Assembly (NCBI GenBank): GCA_030705945.1
Contig: JAUZPS010000113.1
Span: 1 to 10,838 of the forward strand
Source of the DNA: Bacillota bacterium
Lineage (GTDB): Bacteria > Bacillota > Clostridia > Acetivibrionales > DSM-2933
DNA length: 10,838 nucleotides
Direction of reading: 5' to 3'
Positions 1 through 6,167 of this stretch are shown piece by piece. The translations under genes were made by a program, and so were the position numbers. How positions within the stretch are numbered: position 1 is the stretch's first letter; the number at the start of each line of letters is the position of its first letter. The notes below the pieces were generated by a model. That model did not search any database and was not told the origin of the DNA. It was given only the letters and a program-made list of their open reading frames with translations.

Positions 1-83
1 CCTTGTTCAAGTTTATACGACGAAAACCCATTATTTCAAGTTTTTGAAACGCCCAGTTGACCAGTTATTTTTTTGATACTACC
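1..83 (-). repeat. Family-1 interspersed repeat, copy A (cut by the window edge)
   Basis: Read on the minus strand this begins GGTAGTATCAAAAA at position 83 and continues through GGGCGTTTCAAAAACTTG, an AATAATGGGTTTTC segment and AACTTGAACAAG, then runs off the window. It aligns base for base over most of its length with copies at 206-313, 2674-2777 and 10428-10532. This copy has AAATAAT where the other three have TATAAT. Its middle motif GGGCGTTTCAAAAA is identical to the reverse complement of the 3' end of copy D, showing that the element is built from repeats of one short motif. It carries no open reading frame. It is most likely a small non-autonomous mobile element or a dispersed regulatory repeat; nothing in the window shows how it moves. 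Confidence 0.8.
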
Positions 84-119
84 TAAAAGAATATAATGAT
101 TAGGAAAGAATGAAGTTTT

Positions 120-170
120 AAATTGCTTGCTTACTCCATATCTTGGAGCAGGTAAGCAATTTTTAATTTT
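120..170 (+). terminator. Terminator-like hairpin between repeat copies A and B
   Basis: Arms at 120-137 and 145-162 pair over 18 positions, with two G-U pairs and one A-C mismatch, around a 7-nt loop. They are followed by TTTTTAATTTTT. The T-run lies on the right, so it would stop rightward transcription, presumably from a gene left of the window. Alternatively it is part of the surrounding repeat cluster, because it sits midway between the facing 5' ends of copies A and B. Confidence 0.6.
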
Positions 171-205
171 TCAATAAAATAGCATCAATAGACCAAGATC
201 AATTA

Positions 206-313
206 GGCAGTATCAAAAAATATTTTATATTATAACATGATGTTTTAAAAACTTGATATAATGAGTTTTCATCATACAAAACTTAAACAAGAAATTTTTT
301 GAAACATCTTTAT
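206..313 (+). repeat. Family-1 interspersed repeat, copy B
   Basis: This full copy starts GGCAGTATCAAAAA and ends TTTTTTGAAACATCTTTAT. Between them is a ~20-bp variable AT-rich spacer (220-240), then a palindromic core at 242-305: GTTTTAAAAA pairs with TTTTTTGAAAC, inside it CTTG pairs with CAAG, and AGTTTT pairs with AAAACT. A TTGATATAAT box lies just inside the left arm of the core. The start motif and the reverse complement of the end motif form degenerate terminal inverted repeats; they match at 11 of 14 positions when taken from copy D. The copy faces away from copy A, so the two form an inverted pair about 120 bp apart. Confidence 0.85.
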
Positions 314-318
314 ACAAA

Positions 319-352
319 GCAAAAAGGCTGTTTTTTCAAACAGCCTTTTTGC
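319..352. terminator. Perfect 15-bp hairpin with A/T tracts (bidirectional terminator type)
   Basis: GCAAAAAGGCTGTTT (319-333) and AAACAGCCTTTTTGC (338-352) are perfect inverted repeats around a TTTC loop. The A-tract and T-tract flanking the GGCTG/CAGCC core make this look like an intrinsic terminator that can work in both directions. It begins only 5 bp after the 3' end of repeat copy B, and no gene lies within 600 bp to either side inside the window. Confidence 0.65.
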
Positions 353-960
353 TCAGTAATTATTTCAGGAAAGTATGGAATCTATTATAAATTAAGATGT
401 TGTCAATTTAATTAACTTCCCTTACTAACTAGTTAAAATCCCAAACTAATATAATTAATAAATAAAACAGTTTTTAATTTCTTTAAATATTATATTTTTT
501 TTATTCAGAAATATTAATGATATATATTTTTATTTAATGATTAATTATTTGATGTAATAAATAATTAATATATATTGATGGTAAATGTTAAATTTATTTG
601 GATTTTAGATAAATTAGTATTATAATAATAATTGTAAATGATTATATATATATTAAAGAAGAGAGTTTGTAGAATTTTTTTATTTTAGTTGTAGATTTAA
701 AAAACGTTTAACTGCTTCTTAATTGTTTCTTATGAAATGCTAACTAATAAAATATGTTCACTTTAAGATTGATACAGAAAGCTATTAAATCATATAAAAC
801 TATACAAAGTTATATAAAGATAAGTTACTATACATATAAAATATACCTCAAATAACTGGTTTTGCTTTATCGGAGTCATTCGAAAAGTAAATTTAGAACA
901 ATTTATATAACAATTCTTAAATTATACAAAATAACATATATCTCTGATTTTTTTATAGGG
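353..960. other. Long AT-rich intergenic leader without a recognisable gene
   Basis: About 600 bp between the hairpin and the EFR1-type gene contain no open reading frame with a credible ribosome binding site and no RNA gene I recognise. Much of it is homopolymer-rich A/T sequence. The only symmetry I see is an 11-bp inverted repeat, ATTAATTATTT (540-550) against AAATAATTAAT (559-569), which could be chance at this base composition. A promoter candidate near 769-798 is listed separately; it would leave a leader RNA of roughly 165 nt in which I see no known riboswitch. Confidence 0.5.
769..798 (+). promoter_or_regulatory. Candidate sigma-A promoter for the EFR1-type gene
   Basis: TTGATA (769-774) and TATAAA (793-798) are separated by 18 bp, close to the vegetative consensus TTGACA-N17-TATAAT. 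Transcription would begin around 805. In DNA this AT-rich, matches of this quality arise by chance, so the call rests only on motif, spacing and position. Confidence 0.3.
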
Positions 961-970
961 GGGACCTTAT

Positions 971-1843
971 GTGCATAAAACAGTAGGAGTATTTTATTTT
1001 TCTGGTACTGGAAATACTGAAATACTAATCAATCTATTAGGGAATGAGCTAATAAAAAACGGCAGTAAAATTGAATTAATTAGAATTGAAGATATATTAA
1101 AGGATAATGTATACTTTGATGTAAATAATTATGATTTAGTGGGTATATGTTATCCTATTCATGCTTTTAATGCTCCTAAGATCGTATTTGATTTTATAAA
1201 AAAACTTCCACGGGTTAAAGATAAATATACTTTCATAATAAAGAATGCAGGTTCAAACTTTATTGAGGGCGGTTCGACAACAATTATAAAAAACAAGCTT
1301 AAAGTCAAGGGATATGACCTGTTTAACGAAAGCTTGATATTAATGCCAAGTAATTTATTTACCAAATATCCTGACGAACTATCAAAACAATTATATTTAA
1401 CTTCTATAAAGAAGGTACAAAGAATTGTTAAAGAGATTTTGAATGGAAAAATGAGACGTCAGAAAAACTCAGCTATGATAACTATTTTTACAAGGGTTAT
1501 AAGCTTTTTTGAAAATATAGGCGCCCCTTTCTTTGGAAGAGATTTAAAAGTAAATGAAAACTGTTCCCGATGTAATAAGTGTGTAAAAAACTGTCCTCGA
1601 AACAATATAAAAATGGAAGGATATAAAATAAAATTCGGCTGGAAATGTATGAGCTGTTTGCGTTGTATTTACAGATGTCCTCAAGGCTCTATTAAACCAA
1701 GCGTTTTTAAATACGCTGTTTTTAAAGATGGTTATAATCTTCAAAGTATTATTGATAATCCTGATATTAAAGGTGAATACATTACCTCATCCACAAAAGG
1801 TAAATACAGTAGATTCTATGACTATATATACAAAGAGGACTAA
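971..1843 (+). CDS. EFR1-type flavodoxin-ferredoxin fusion protein
   Basis: This 290-residue cytoplasmic protein probably shuttles electrons between FMN and two [4Fe-4S] clusters; its redox partners cannot be read from the sequence. The N-terminal flavodoxin-like domain has the FMN phosphate-binding loop YFSGTGNT at residues 9-16. The C-terminal domain is a bacterial 2[4Fe-4S] ferredoxin with two CxxCxxCxxxCP motifs, cysteines 198/201/204/208 and 226/229/232/236. This order and length match the EFR1 family, common in anaerobic Firmicutes. The start is GTG at 971 behind a run of G residues (958-963). An ATG at 969 overlaps it in another frame but reaches a stop after five codons. It is followed 91 bp later by the L,D-transpeptidase gene on the same strand, with no terminator evident between them. 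There is no signal peptide or membrane segment. Family assignment is secure; function is not. Confidence 0.88.
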   Translation: MHKTVGVFYFSGTGNTEILINLLGNELIKNGSKIELIRIEDILKDNVYFDVNNYDLVGICYPIHAFNAPKIVFDFIKKLPRVKDKYTFIIKNAGSNFIEGGSTTIIKNKLKVKGYDLFNESLILMPSNLFTKYPDELSKQLYLTSIKKVQRIVKEILNGKMRRQKNSAMITIFTRVISFFENIGAPFFGRDLKVNENCSRCNKCVKNCPRNNIKMEGYKIKFGWKCMSCLRCIYRCPQGSIKPSVFKYAVFKDGYNLQSIIDNPDIKGEYITSSTKGKYSRFYDYIYKED

Positions 1844-1934
1844 TTAATTATGGTAAAGTAATATTAATAAAGTAGTGTCGGTAAAGTTACAACGGTAAAA
1901 TATCTATTTATGAGCTATGGAGAATTAATCACAA

Positions 1935-2639
1935 ATGTTTAAAAATTTTTCATCTTATATTTTGTTGGTTGTATATATTTTAAATCTTCATACTCAAGTT
2001 CTATCTGATATAGAAAATAAGCGGCTTGATAATATATCCAAAAAGTATGGTTCCAAACAGCTTATTGTTGTATCCGTTGATAGTAACAAAGATTTTCTGG
2101 GAGAGCTTGACTCTTACGAGAATGTAAATGGCCGCTGGAAGAAAGTTTTTTCAGACTTAAAAGTGATGGTTGGCGAAAATGGAATATCGCCAAATAAAAA
2201 AGAAGGCGATAAAAAAACGCCAGAAGGTATATATAAACTATCCCAATCTTTTGGAACATCAGTAAAACCAAAGGATTTAAAAATTAAATATATTCAAACA
2301 ACAAAATATGACTACTGGATAGATGATGTAAATTCAAAAGATTATAACAAATATGAGCATTTTTATGGCAACCCTCAAACAAGATGGAAATCTTATGAAA
2401 AACTGAACCTAAGTTGCTATAAATACGCTATAGTTGTTGATTATAACATGACCCCAATTGTAAAAGGTAATGGAAGCGCAATTTTTATTCATAAGTTTAC
2501 AGGAGCTAAGAAAGGCTCAAATGGCTGTATACAATTATCTGAAAATGATTTGCTAAATATTTTAAAATGGATTGATACATCCAAGGGACCAGCATTAGTA
2601 GTAGGAACACCTCAGTATATTAACGAATCGTTTCGTTAA
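1935..2639 (+). CDS. Exported L,D-transpeptidase (YkuD domain)
   Basis: This 234-residue protein starts with an apparent signal peptide or anchor: lysine at residue 3, then a hydrophobic stretch at about 8-18. The rest is a single YkuD-type catalytic domain, which makes or edits 3-3 crosslinks in peptidoglycan or attaches proteins to it outside the membrane. The VMVGENGISPNKKEGDKKTPEG region is the typical domain start with the K-x-G-D-x-x-TPEG signature. The catalytic segment has His186 in IFIH and the nucleophile Cys198 in SNGCIQLS. The usual motif is SHGC; here the histidine beside GC is asparagine, as in YkuD branches with S/T-x-GC motifs, so activity is still likely. No LysM or peptidoglycan-binding domain is present. 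A GGAG sequence at 1919-1922 lies about 12 nt before the ATG, rather far. The last seven codons and the stop lie in a perfect inverted repeat. Confidence 0.85.
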   Translation: MFKNFSSYILLVVYILNLHTQVLSDIENKRLDNISKKYGSKQLIVVSVDSNKDFLGELDSYENVNGRWKKVFSDLKVMVGENGISPNKKEGDKKTPEGIYKLSQSFGTSVKPKDLKIKYIQTTKYDYWIDDVNSKDYNKYEHFYGNPQTRWKSYEKLNLSCYKYAIVVDYNMTPIVKGNGSAIFIHKFTGAKKGSNGCIQLSENDLLNILKWIDTSKGPALVVGTPQYINESFR

Positions 2640-2645
2640 TATACT
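2614..2645. repeat. Perfect 14-bp inverted repeat spanning the transpeptidase stop codon
   Basis: AGTATATTAACGAA (2614-2627) and TTCGTTAATATACT (2632-2645) pair perfectly around a TCGT loop, and the TAA stop at 2637-2639 is inside the right arm. The following CATGATTTGTCTTTT is only weakly T-rich, so it is not a textbook terminator, though it could protect or end the mRNA. It sits 28 bp beyond the 3' end of family-1 copy C. Confidence 0.75.
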
Positions 2646-2660
2646 CATGATTTGTCTTTT

Positions 2661-2686
2661 ATTAAGGGCATTTATTAAGGGCATTT
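2661..2686. repeat. 13-bp tandem duplication at the end of repeat copy C
   Basis: ATTAAGGGCATTT occurs twice in direct succession (2661-2673 and 2674-2686). The second unit is the family-1 terminal sequence (AAATGCCCTTAAT on the minus strand); the first is an extra copy outside the element. It may be a replication slip or a trace of the event that placed the element. Confidence 0.8.
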
Positions 2687-2777
2687 TAAAAAATTCTTTG
2701 TTCAAGCTTTGTTTTATAAAAACCTATTATATCGAGTTTTGAACAATCAGTTAACAAATTTTCTTTTTGATGCTGTT
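2674..2777 (-). repeat. Family-1 interspersed repeat, copy C
   Basis: On the minus strand it reads AACAGCATCAAAAA at its start (2777), then a variable spacer, GTTCAAAACTCGATATAAT, AGGTTTTTATAAAACAAAG, CTTGAACAAAG, and TTTTTTAAAATGCCCTTAAT at its end (2674). It is the most diverged of the four copies, but the order and spacing of every block are kept, including TATAAT. It lies between the transpeptidase gene and the ylbF-mutS operon, pointing back toward the transpeptidase stop. Confidence 0.8.
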
Positions 2778-2872
2778 TAAGGCAAAATATTGGATATAAT
2801 TTGTTATAAGTGTTAAATATTTTATTGTATCAATCTATAAAACATGAATATTATAGATAATCATGGATTTTG

Positions 2873-2922
2873 AATCAATATTTTAATTATATTGATTTTT
2901 TTATTTGAATTTATGGTAAAAT
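2873..2922 (+). promoter_or_regulatory. AT-rich hairpin with T-run and candidate promoter ahead of the operon
   Basis: AATCAATAT (2873-2881) and ATATTGATT (2889-2897) form a weak 9-bp hairpin followed by five Ts, which could terminate rightward transcription. Its right arm also contains TTGATT (2892-2897), a possible -35 box, with TAAAAT (2917-2922) 19 bp later as a -10. Either reading is weak because of base composition. Some promoter is expected here, since the operon begins at 2958. Confidence 0.3.
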
Positions 2923-2957
2923 TACAATGTTCTAAAAAAATATAAAGGAGAAGGTTT

Positions 2958-3344
2958 ATGGATATCATTGAAAAAGCTAAAGAATTAGGAAATTTGATAA
3001 GAGAATCTCAGGAGATGTTAAAGCTCAAAAAGTCAGAGGAATTGTTAATGCAAGATGAAAAAGGCAAAGGTCTTTTAAATGATTTATACATGATTCAGGA
3101 AGAAATGTCAAATGCTCTTAGCGAAACAAATGACAAAGAAATTTTTGAGAATATTAAGCTAAAATTCGCTCAGAAACAAAAAGAGATACAAGCTTATGAT
3201 GTTACAAGGACTTATCTTGAAGCTAAAAGCATGGTCGACGGTCTTATGAAAAAAATAAACGATGTTATAATATTTTCTATCACAGGTGAAGAACCATGTT
3301 CAGACAGTGATTGTTCATCCTGTGGTTGTGGGTGCGGACATTAA
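2958..3344 (+). CDS. YlbF/YmcA-family protein with a five-cysteine C-terminal tail
   Basis: This 128-residue, mostly helical and highly charged protein has the YlbF/YmcA (Com_YlbF) fold pattern: a long amphipathic helix, the conserved MQDEKGKGLLNDLY region near residues 32-45, and a second helix. In Bacillus subtilis YlbF and YmcA form a complex with YaaT that binds [4Fe-4S] clusters and assists RNase Y-dependent mRNA maturation, affecting sporulation, competence and biofilms. Here cysteines 114, 119, 122, 124 and 126 crowd the last 15 residues, consistent with metal or Fe-S binding. A strong AAAGGAG (2944-2950) fixes the ATG. The gene is first in a same-strand series, 87 bp before mutS. Family membership is fairly sure; whether it is the YlbF or the YmcA ortholog is not. 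Confidence 0.85.
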   Translation: MDIIEKAKELGNLIRESQEMLKLKKSEELLMQDEKGKGLLNDLYMIQEEMSNALSETNDKEIFENIKLKFAQKQKEIQAYDVTRTYLEAKSMVDGLMKKINDVIIFSITGEEPCSDSDCSSCGCGCGH

Positions 3345-3431
3345 ATAATACAGATAAAATTCAAGTTAAAAATAATAAATGATAAATTTTATTTGTAATA
3401 ACTTAAGTTTAAAGTGAGGTAGAATGTTGTA

Positions 3432-6056
3432 ATGGGAACAGTTACGCCGATGATGCAGCAATACCTGGATATAAAGGAAAAATACAATGACTGCATACTT
3501 TTTTTCAGGTTGGGCGATTTTTATGAAATGTTTTTTAAAGACGCAGAGACAGCTTCAAGGGAATTAGAGATAACTCTCACGGGAAGAGATTGCGGACTTG
3601 AAGAAAGGGCGCCGATGTGCGGATTGCCGTTTCATGCTGCAGAAAGCTATATTGCAAGGTTAATTAATAAAGGTTACAAGGTAGCAATATGCGAGCAGGT
3701 AGAAGATGTTTCTGAAGCTAAAGGTATTGTTAAAAGGGATGTTATAAGGGTTGTTACCCCAGGCACCATAATTGACTCATCTATGCTTGATGAGAGAAAA
3801 AATAACTACCTTTTATCAATTTATAAAAATAAAAATTGTTTCGGAATAGCTGCTGTTGACATAACAACTGGCGAGTTTCTAGCCACCTCGATTAATTGGG
3901 GTAATACGGTACAAAAAATATTGGATGAGATCGCAAAATATTCACCTTCTGAAATAATTACAAATAGCGAGCTCTATGAGGATGAAGTCATAATTGGCAA
4001 TATAAGAAAGAGGTTAAATTCATATATAACCTCTTTTGATGATGCTTACTTTAGCGATGCAAAGGCGATTGAAAAGCTTAAAAGTAGGTTCGATAACTAT
4101 GATAAGCAATTTGACGGATATGATTTTTCATTAAATTCTTCAGGAGCTCTGCTAGAATATATTGAGCAAACTCAAAAGGTAAGTCTTGCTCATATCCAGA
4201 GTATCAGCAGGTATAAAATTGAAGAGTTTATGATACTTGATGTATCCACAAGACGCAACCTTGAACTGACTGAAACCATGAGGGAGAAGTCAAAAAAAGG
4301 AACTCTTCTGTGGGCGCTGGATAAAACAATGACTTCAATGGGCGGCAGAACTATTCGAAAATGGATTGAACAGCCATTGATAAATGTTGCGGACATAAAT
4401 GAGAGACTCTCTTCAGTAAACGAATTAAAAGAAAAATTTATGCACAGGGTTGAAATGAGAGAGCTATTAAAGAGGGTTTACGATATTGAAAGATTGATGG
4501 GTAAAGTGATTCTTGGAAATGTAAATTGCAGGGATCTTGTTTCTTTAAAGAATTCGTTGGGACAGCTTCCGCATATCAAAAACCTTCTTAATGATCTTAC
4601 ATCGGATTTAATTGTCAGAAATAACGAACAAATAGATGGACTGGTAGATATTTTCGAGTTGATTGAAGGTTCAATTATGGATGACCCGCCAATAGCAGTC
4701 AAAGAAGGCGGAATAATTAAATCAGGTTATAATGAAGATGTTGACAGGTACAGAAAGGCTACTACAGAAGGTAAAACATGGATTGCGGCTTTAGAAACCA
4801 GTGAAAGAGAAAAAACTGGAATAAAAAATCTAAAAGTTGGTTTTAATAAAGTCTTTGGTTATTTTATTGAAGTTACCAAATCATACTATTCATTAGTACC
4901 TGAAACTTTTATAAGAAAACAGACATTAGCAAATTGTGAAAGATATATAACGCAAGAACTTAAAGAGATAGAAGATACTATTTTAGGCGCTGAAGAAAAA
5001 GTGGTAGAACTTGAATATAAGTTGTTTTTGGGTATAAAAGAAAAAATCGCCGGAGAAATAGACAGGATTAAAAAAACAGCAGCCAGCATTGCCGAATTAG
5101 ACGTAATATGTTCTTTTGCAGAGGTCGCAGACAGAGAAGCGTATTGTATGCCTGTGGTCGACACTGACGAGCAGATTGAGATTATTGAAGGAAGACACCC
5201 AGTTGTTGAAAAAATGATGGACCAGGGAGCTTTTGTTCAGAATGATGTTAATCTCGATATGACTGATGATAGGCTGGCAATAATTACTGGACCAAACATG
5301 GCCGGTAAATCTACTTATATGCGTCAGGTAGCATTAATTGTGTTGATGGCTCAAATAGGAAGCTTTATTCCGGCAAAGAGCGCCAAAATTGGAGTTGTAG
5401 ACAGGATTTTCACAAGGGTCGGAGCGTCGGATGACTTATCTGCAGGCCAGAGTACTTTTATGGTTGAAATGGCAGAAATGGCAAACATTTTAATTAATGC
5501 TACAAATAAAAGCCTCTTAATTCTTGATGAAGTTGGCAGAGGAACTAGTACTTTTGATGGTTTAAGTATAGCATGGGCTGTAATTGAGTATATTTGCGAT
5601 AAGGAAAAGCTAGGAAGCAGAACATTGTTTGCTACCCACTATCATGAGCTTACCGGGCTTGAAGGAAAAATAAGCGGAATTAAGAACTACTGCATTTCGG
5701 TTATGGAAAAAGGGGAGGATATAATTTTCTTAAGGAAAATTATTAGAGGCGGCGCTGATGACAGCTATGGTATTCAGGTTGCAAGACTTGCCGGGGTTCC
5801 GCAGGCTGTGCTTGGACGAGCTAAGGAAATCCTCAAAGACCTTGAAGATGCTGATATTAATAAACGAGAAGCAAAAATCAGAAAAAAACAAATTCCAATA
5901 GACGGACAGATGAATTTGTTTTCAATCAAGGCGCCTAATAAAAGCTCTGATGAAGTAATTGATGAATTGAAAAGTATTGATATCAGCGCATTAACTCCGT
6001 TAGATGCTCTGAATGTAATATATAAACTTCAGCAAAAGCTAAAAAATGATTCTTGA
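3432..6056 (+). CDS. mutS: DNA mismatch repair protein MutS
   Basis: MutS recognises mispaired bases as a clamp-like dimer and recruits MutL in an ATP-dependent way. The 874-residue length is normal. The mismatch-reading Phe-x-Glu is F30-Y31-E32 in the N-terminal domain I, followed by connector, lever and clamp domains. The ATPase domain has Walker A GPNMAGKST at 620-628, Walker B ending in D699-E700 (ILDEVGRGTSTFDG), and the FATHYHELT histidine motif. QMNLF at 826-830, in the C-terminal extension, fits a beta-clamp binding motif. The ATG at 3432 is supported by family alignment (TPMMQQYLDIK near the N terminus). The best ribosome binding site, GAGG near 3415, is about 11 nt away and better spaced for a two-codon ORF, ATG-TTG-TAA at 3424, whose stop overlaps the mutS ATG. 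The last codon and stop abut a family-2 repeat. Confidence 0.98.
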   Translation: MGTVTPMMQQYLDIKEKYNDCILFFRLGDFYEMFFKDAETASRELEITLTGRDCGLEERAPMCGLPFHAAESYIARLINKGYKVAICEQVEDVSEAKGIVKRDVIRVVTPGTIIDSSMLDERKNNYLLSIYKNKNCFGIAAVDITTGEFLATSINWGNTVQKILDEIAKYSPSEIITNSELYEDEVIIGNIRKRLNSYITSFDDAYFSDAKAIEKLKSRFDNYDKQFDGYDFSLNSSGALLEYIEQTQKVSLAHIQSISRYKIEEFMILDVSTRRNLELTETMREKSKKGTLLWALDKTMTSMGGRTIRKWIEQPLINVADINERLSSVNELKEKFMHRVEMRELLKRVYDIERLMGKVILGNVNCRDLVSLKNSLGQLPHIKNLLNDLTSDLIVRNNEQIDGLVDIFELIEGSIMDDPPIAVKEGGIIKSGYNEDVDRYRKATTEGKTWIAALETSEREKTGIKNLKVGFNKVFGYFIEVTKSYYSLVPETFIRKQTLANCERYITQELKEIEDTILGAEEKVVELEYKLFLGIKEKIAGEIDRIKKTAASIAELDVICSFAEVADREAYCMPVVDTDEQIEIIEGRHPVVEKMMDQGAFVQNDVNLDMTDDRLAIITGPNMAGKSTYMRQVALIVLMAQIGSFIPAKSAKIGVVDRIFTRVGASDDLSAGQSTFMVEMAEMANILINATNKSLLILDEVGRGTSTFDGLSIAWAVIEYICDKEKLGSRTLFATHYHELTGLEGKISGIKNYCISVMEKGEDIIFLRKIIRGGADDSYGIQVARLAGVPQAVLGRAKEILKDLEDADINKREAKIRKKQIPIDGQMNLFSIKAPNKSSDEVIDELKSIDISALTPLDALNVIYKLQQKLKNDS

Positions 6057-6145
6057 TTCATAAGTTGCGAAAAATTCAGCTTTGATAGTAAAATGCAGAC
6101 GTATTAACTGCATTTTAATGTAAAATCTTTTTCGCAACTTATATA
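6054..6145 (-). repeat. Family-2 palindromic repeat, copy 1 (MITE-like), in the mutS-mutL gap
   Basis: The terminal inverted repeats ATAAGTTGCGAAAAA (6060-6074) and TTTTTCGCAACTTAT (6128-6142) match over all 15 bp. Inside is a second perfect inverted repeat, AAAATGCAG against CTGCATTTT, around ACGTATTAA. Read on the minus strand it aligns closely with 10729-10819. The shared sequence continues beyond the terminal repeat through TGAATCAAG, which on the plus strand includes the mutS TGA stop. No coding potential. The element fills most of the 111-bp gap, and its transcript would fold into a long hairpin between the two cistrons. Because mutL keeps its own ribosome binding site, translation of MutL need not be affected. 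Confidence 0.85.
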
Positions 6146-6167
6146 ATTACACTACAGAAGGTACACT

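Noticed and set aside
800..968. Riboswitch or T-box ahead of the EFR1-type gene
   Set aside because: No conserved core of a riboswitch class known to me and no antiterminator/terminator pair could be found in this leader.
2785..2800. Promoter at GGATATAAT upstream of the ylbF-like gene
   Set aside because: The TATAAT is good, but no -35 hexamer lies at 16-19 bp, and such boxes are frequent in this AT-rich DNA.
4190..5164. Minus-strand open frames inside mutS
   Set aside because: They lie wholly within the strongly supported mutS frame, have no ribosome binding sites, and encode low-complexity serine-rich products typical of antisense shadows.
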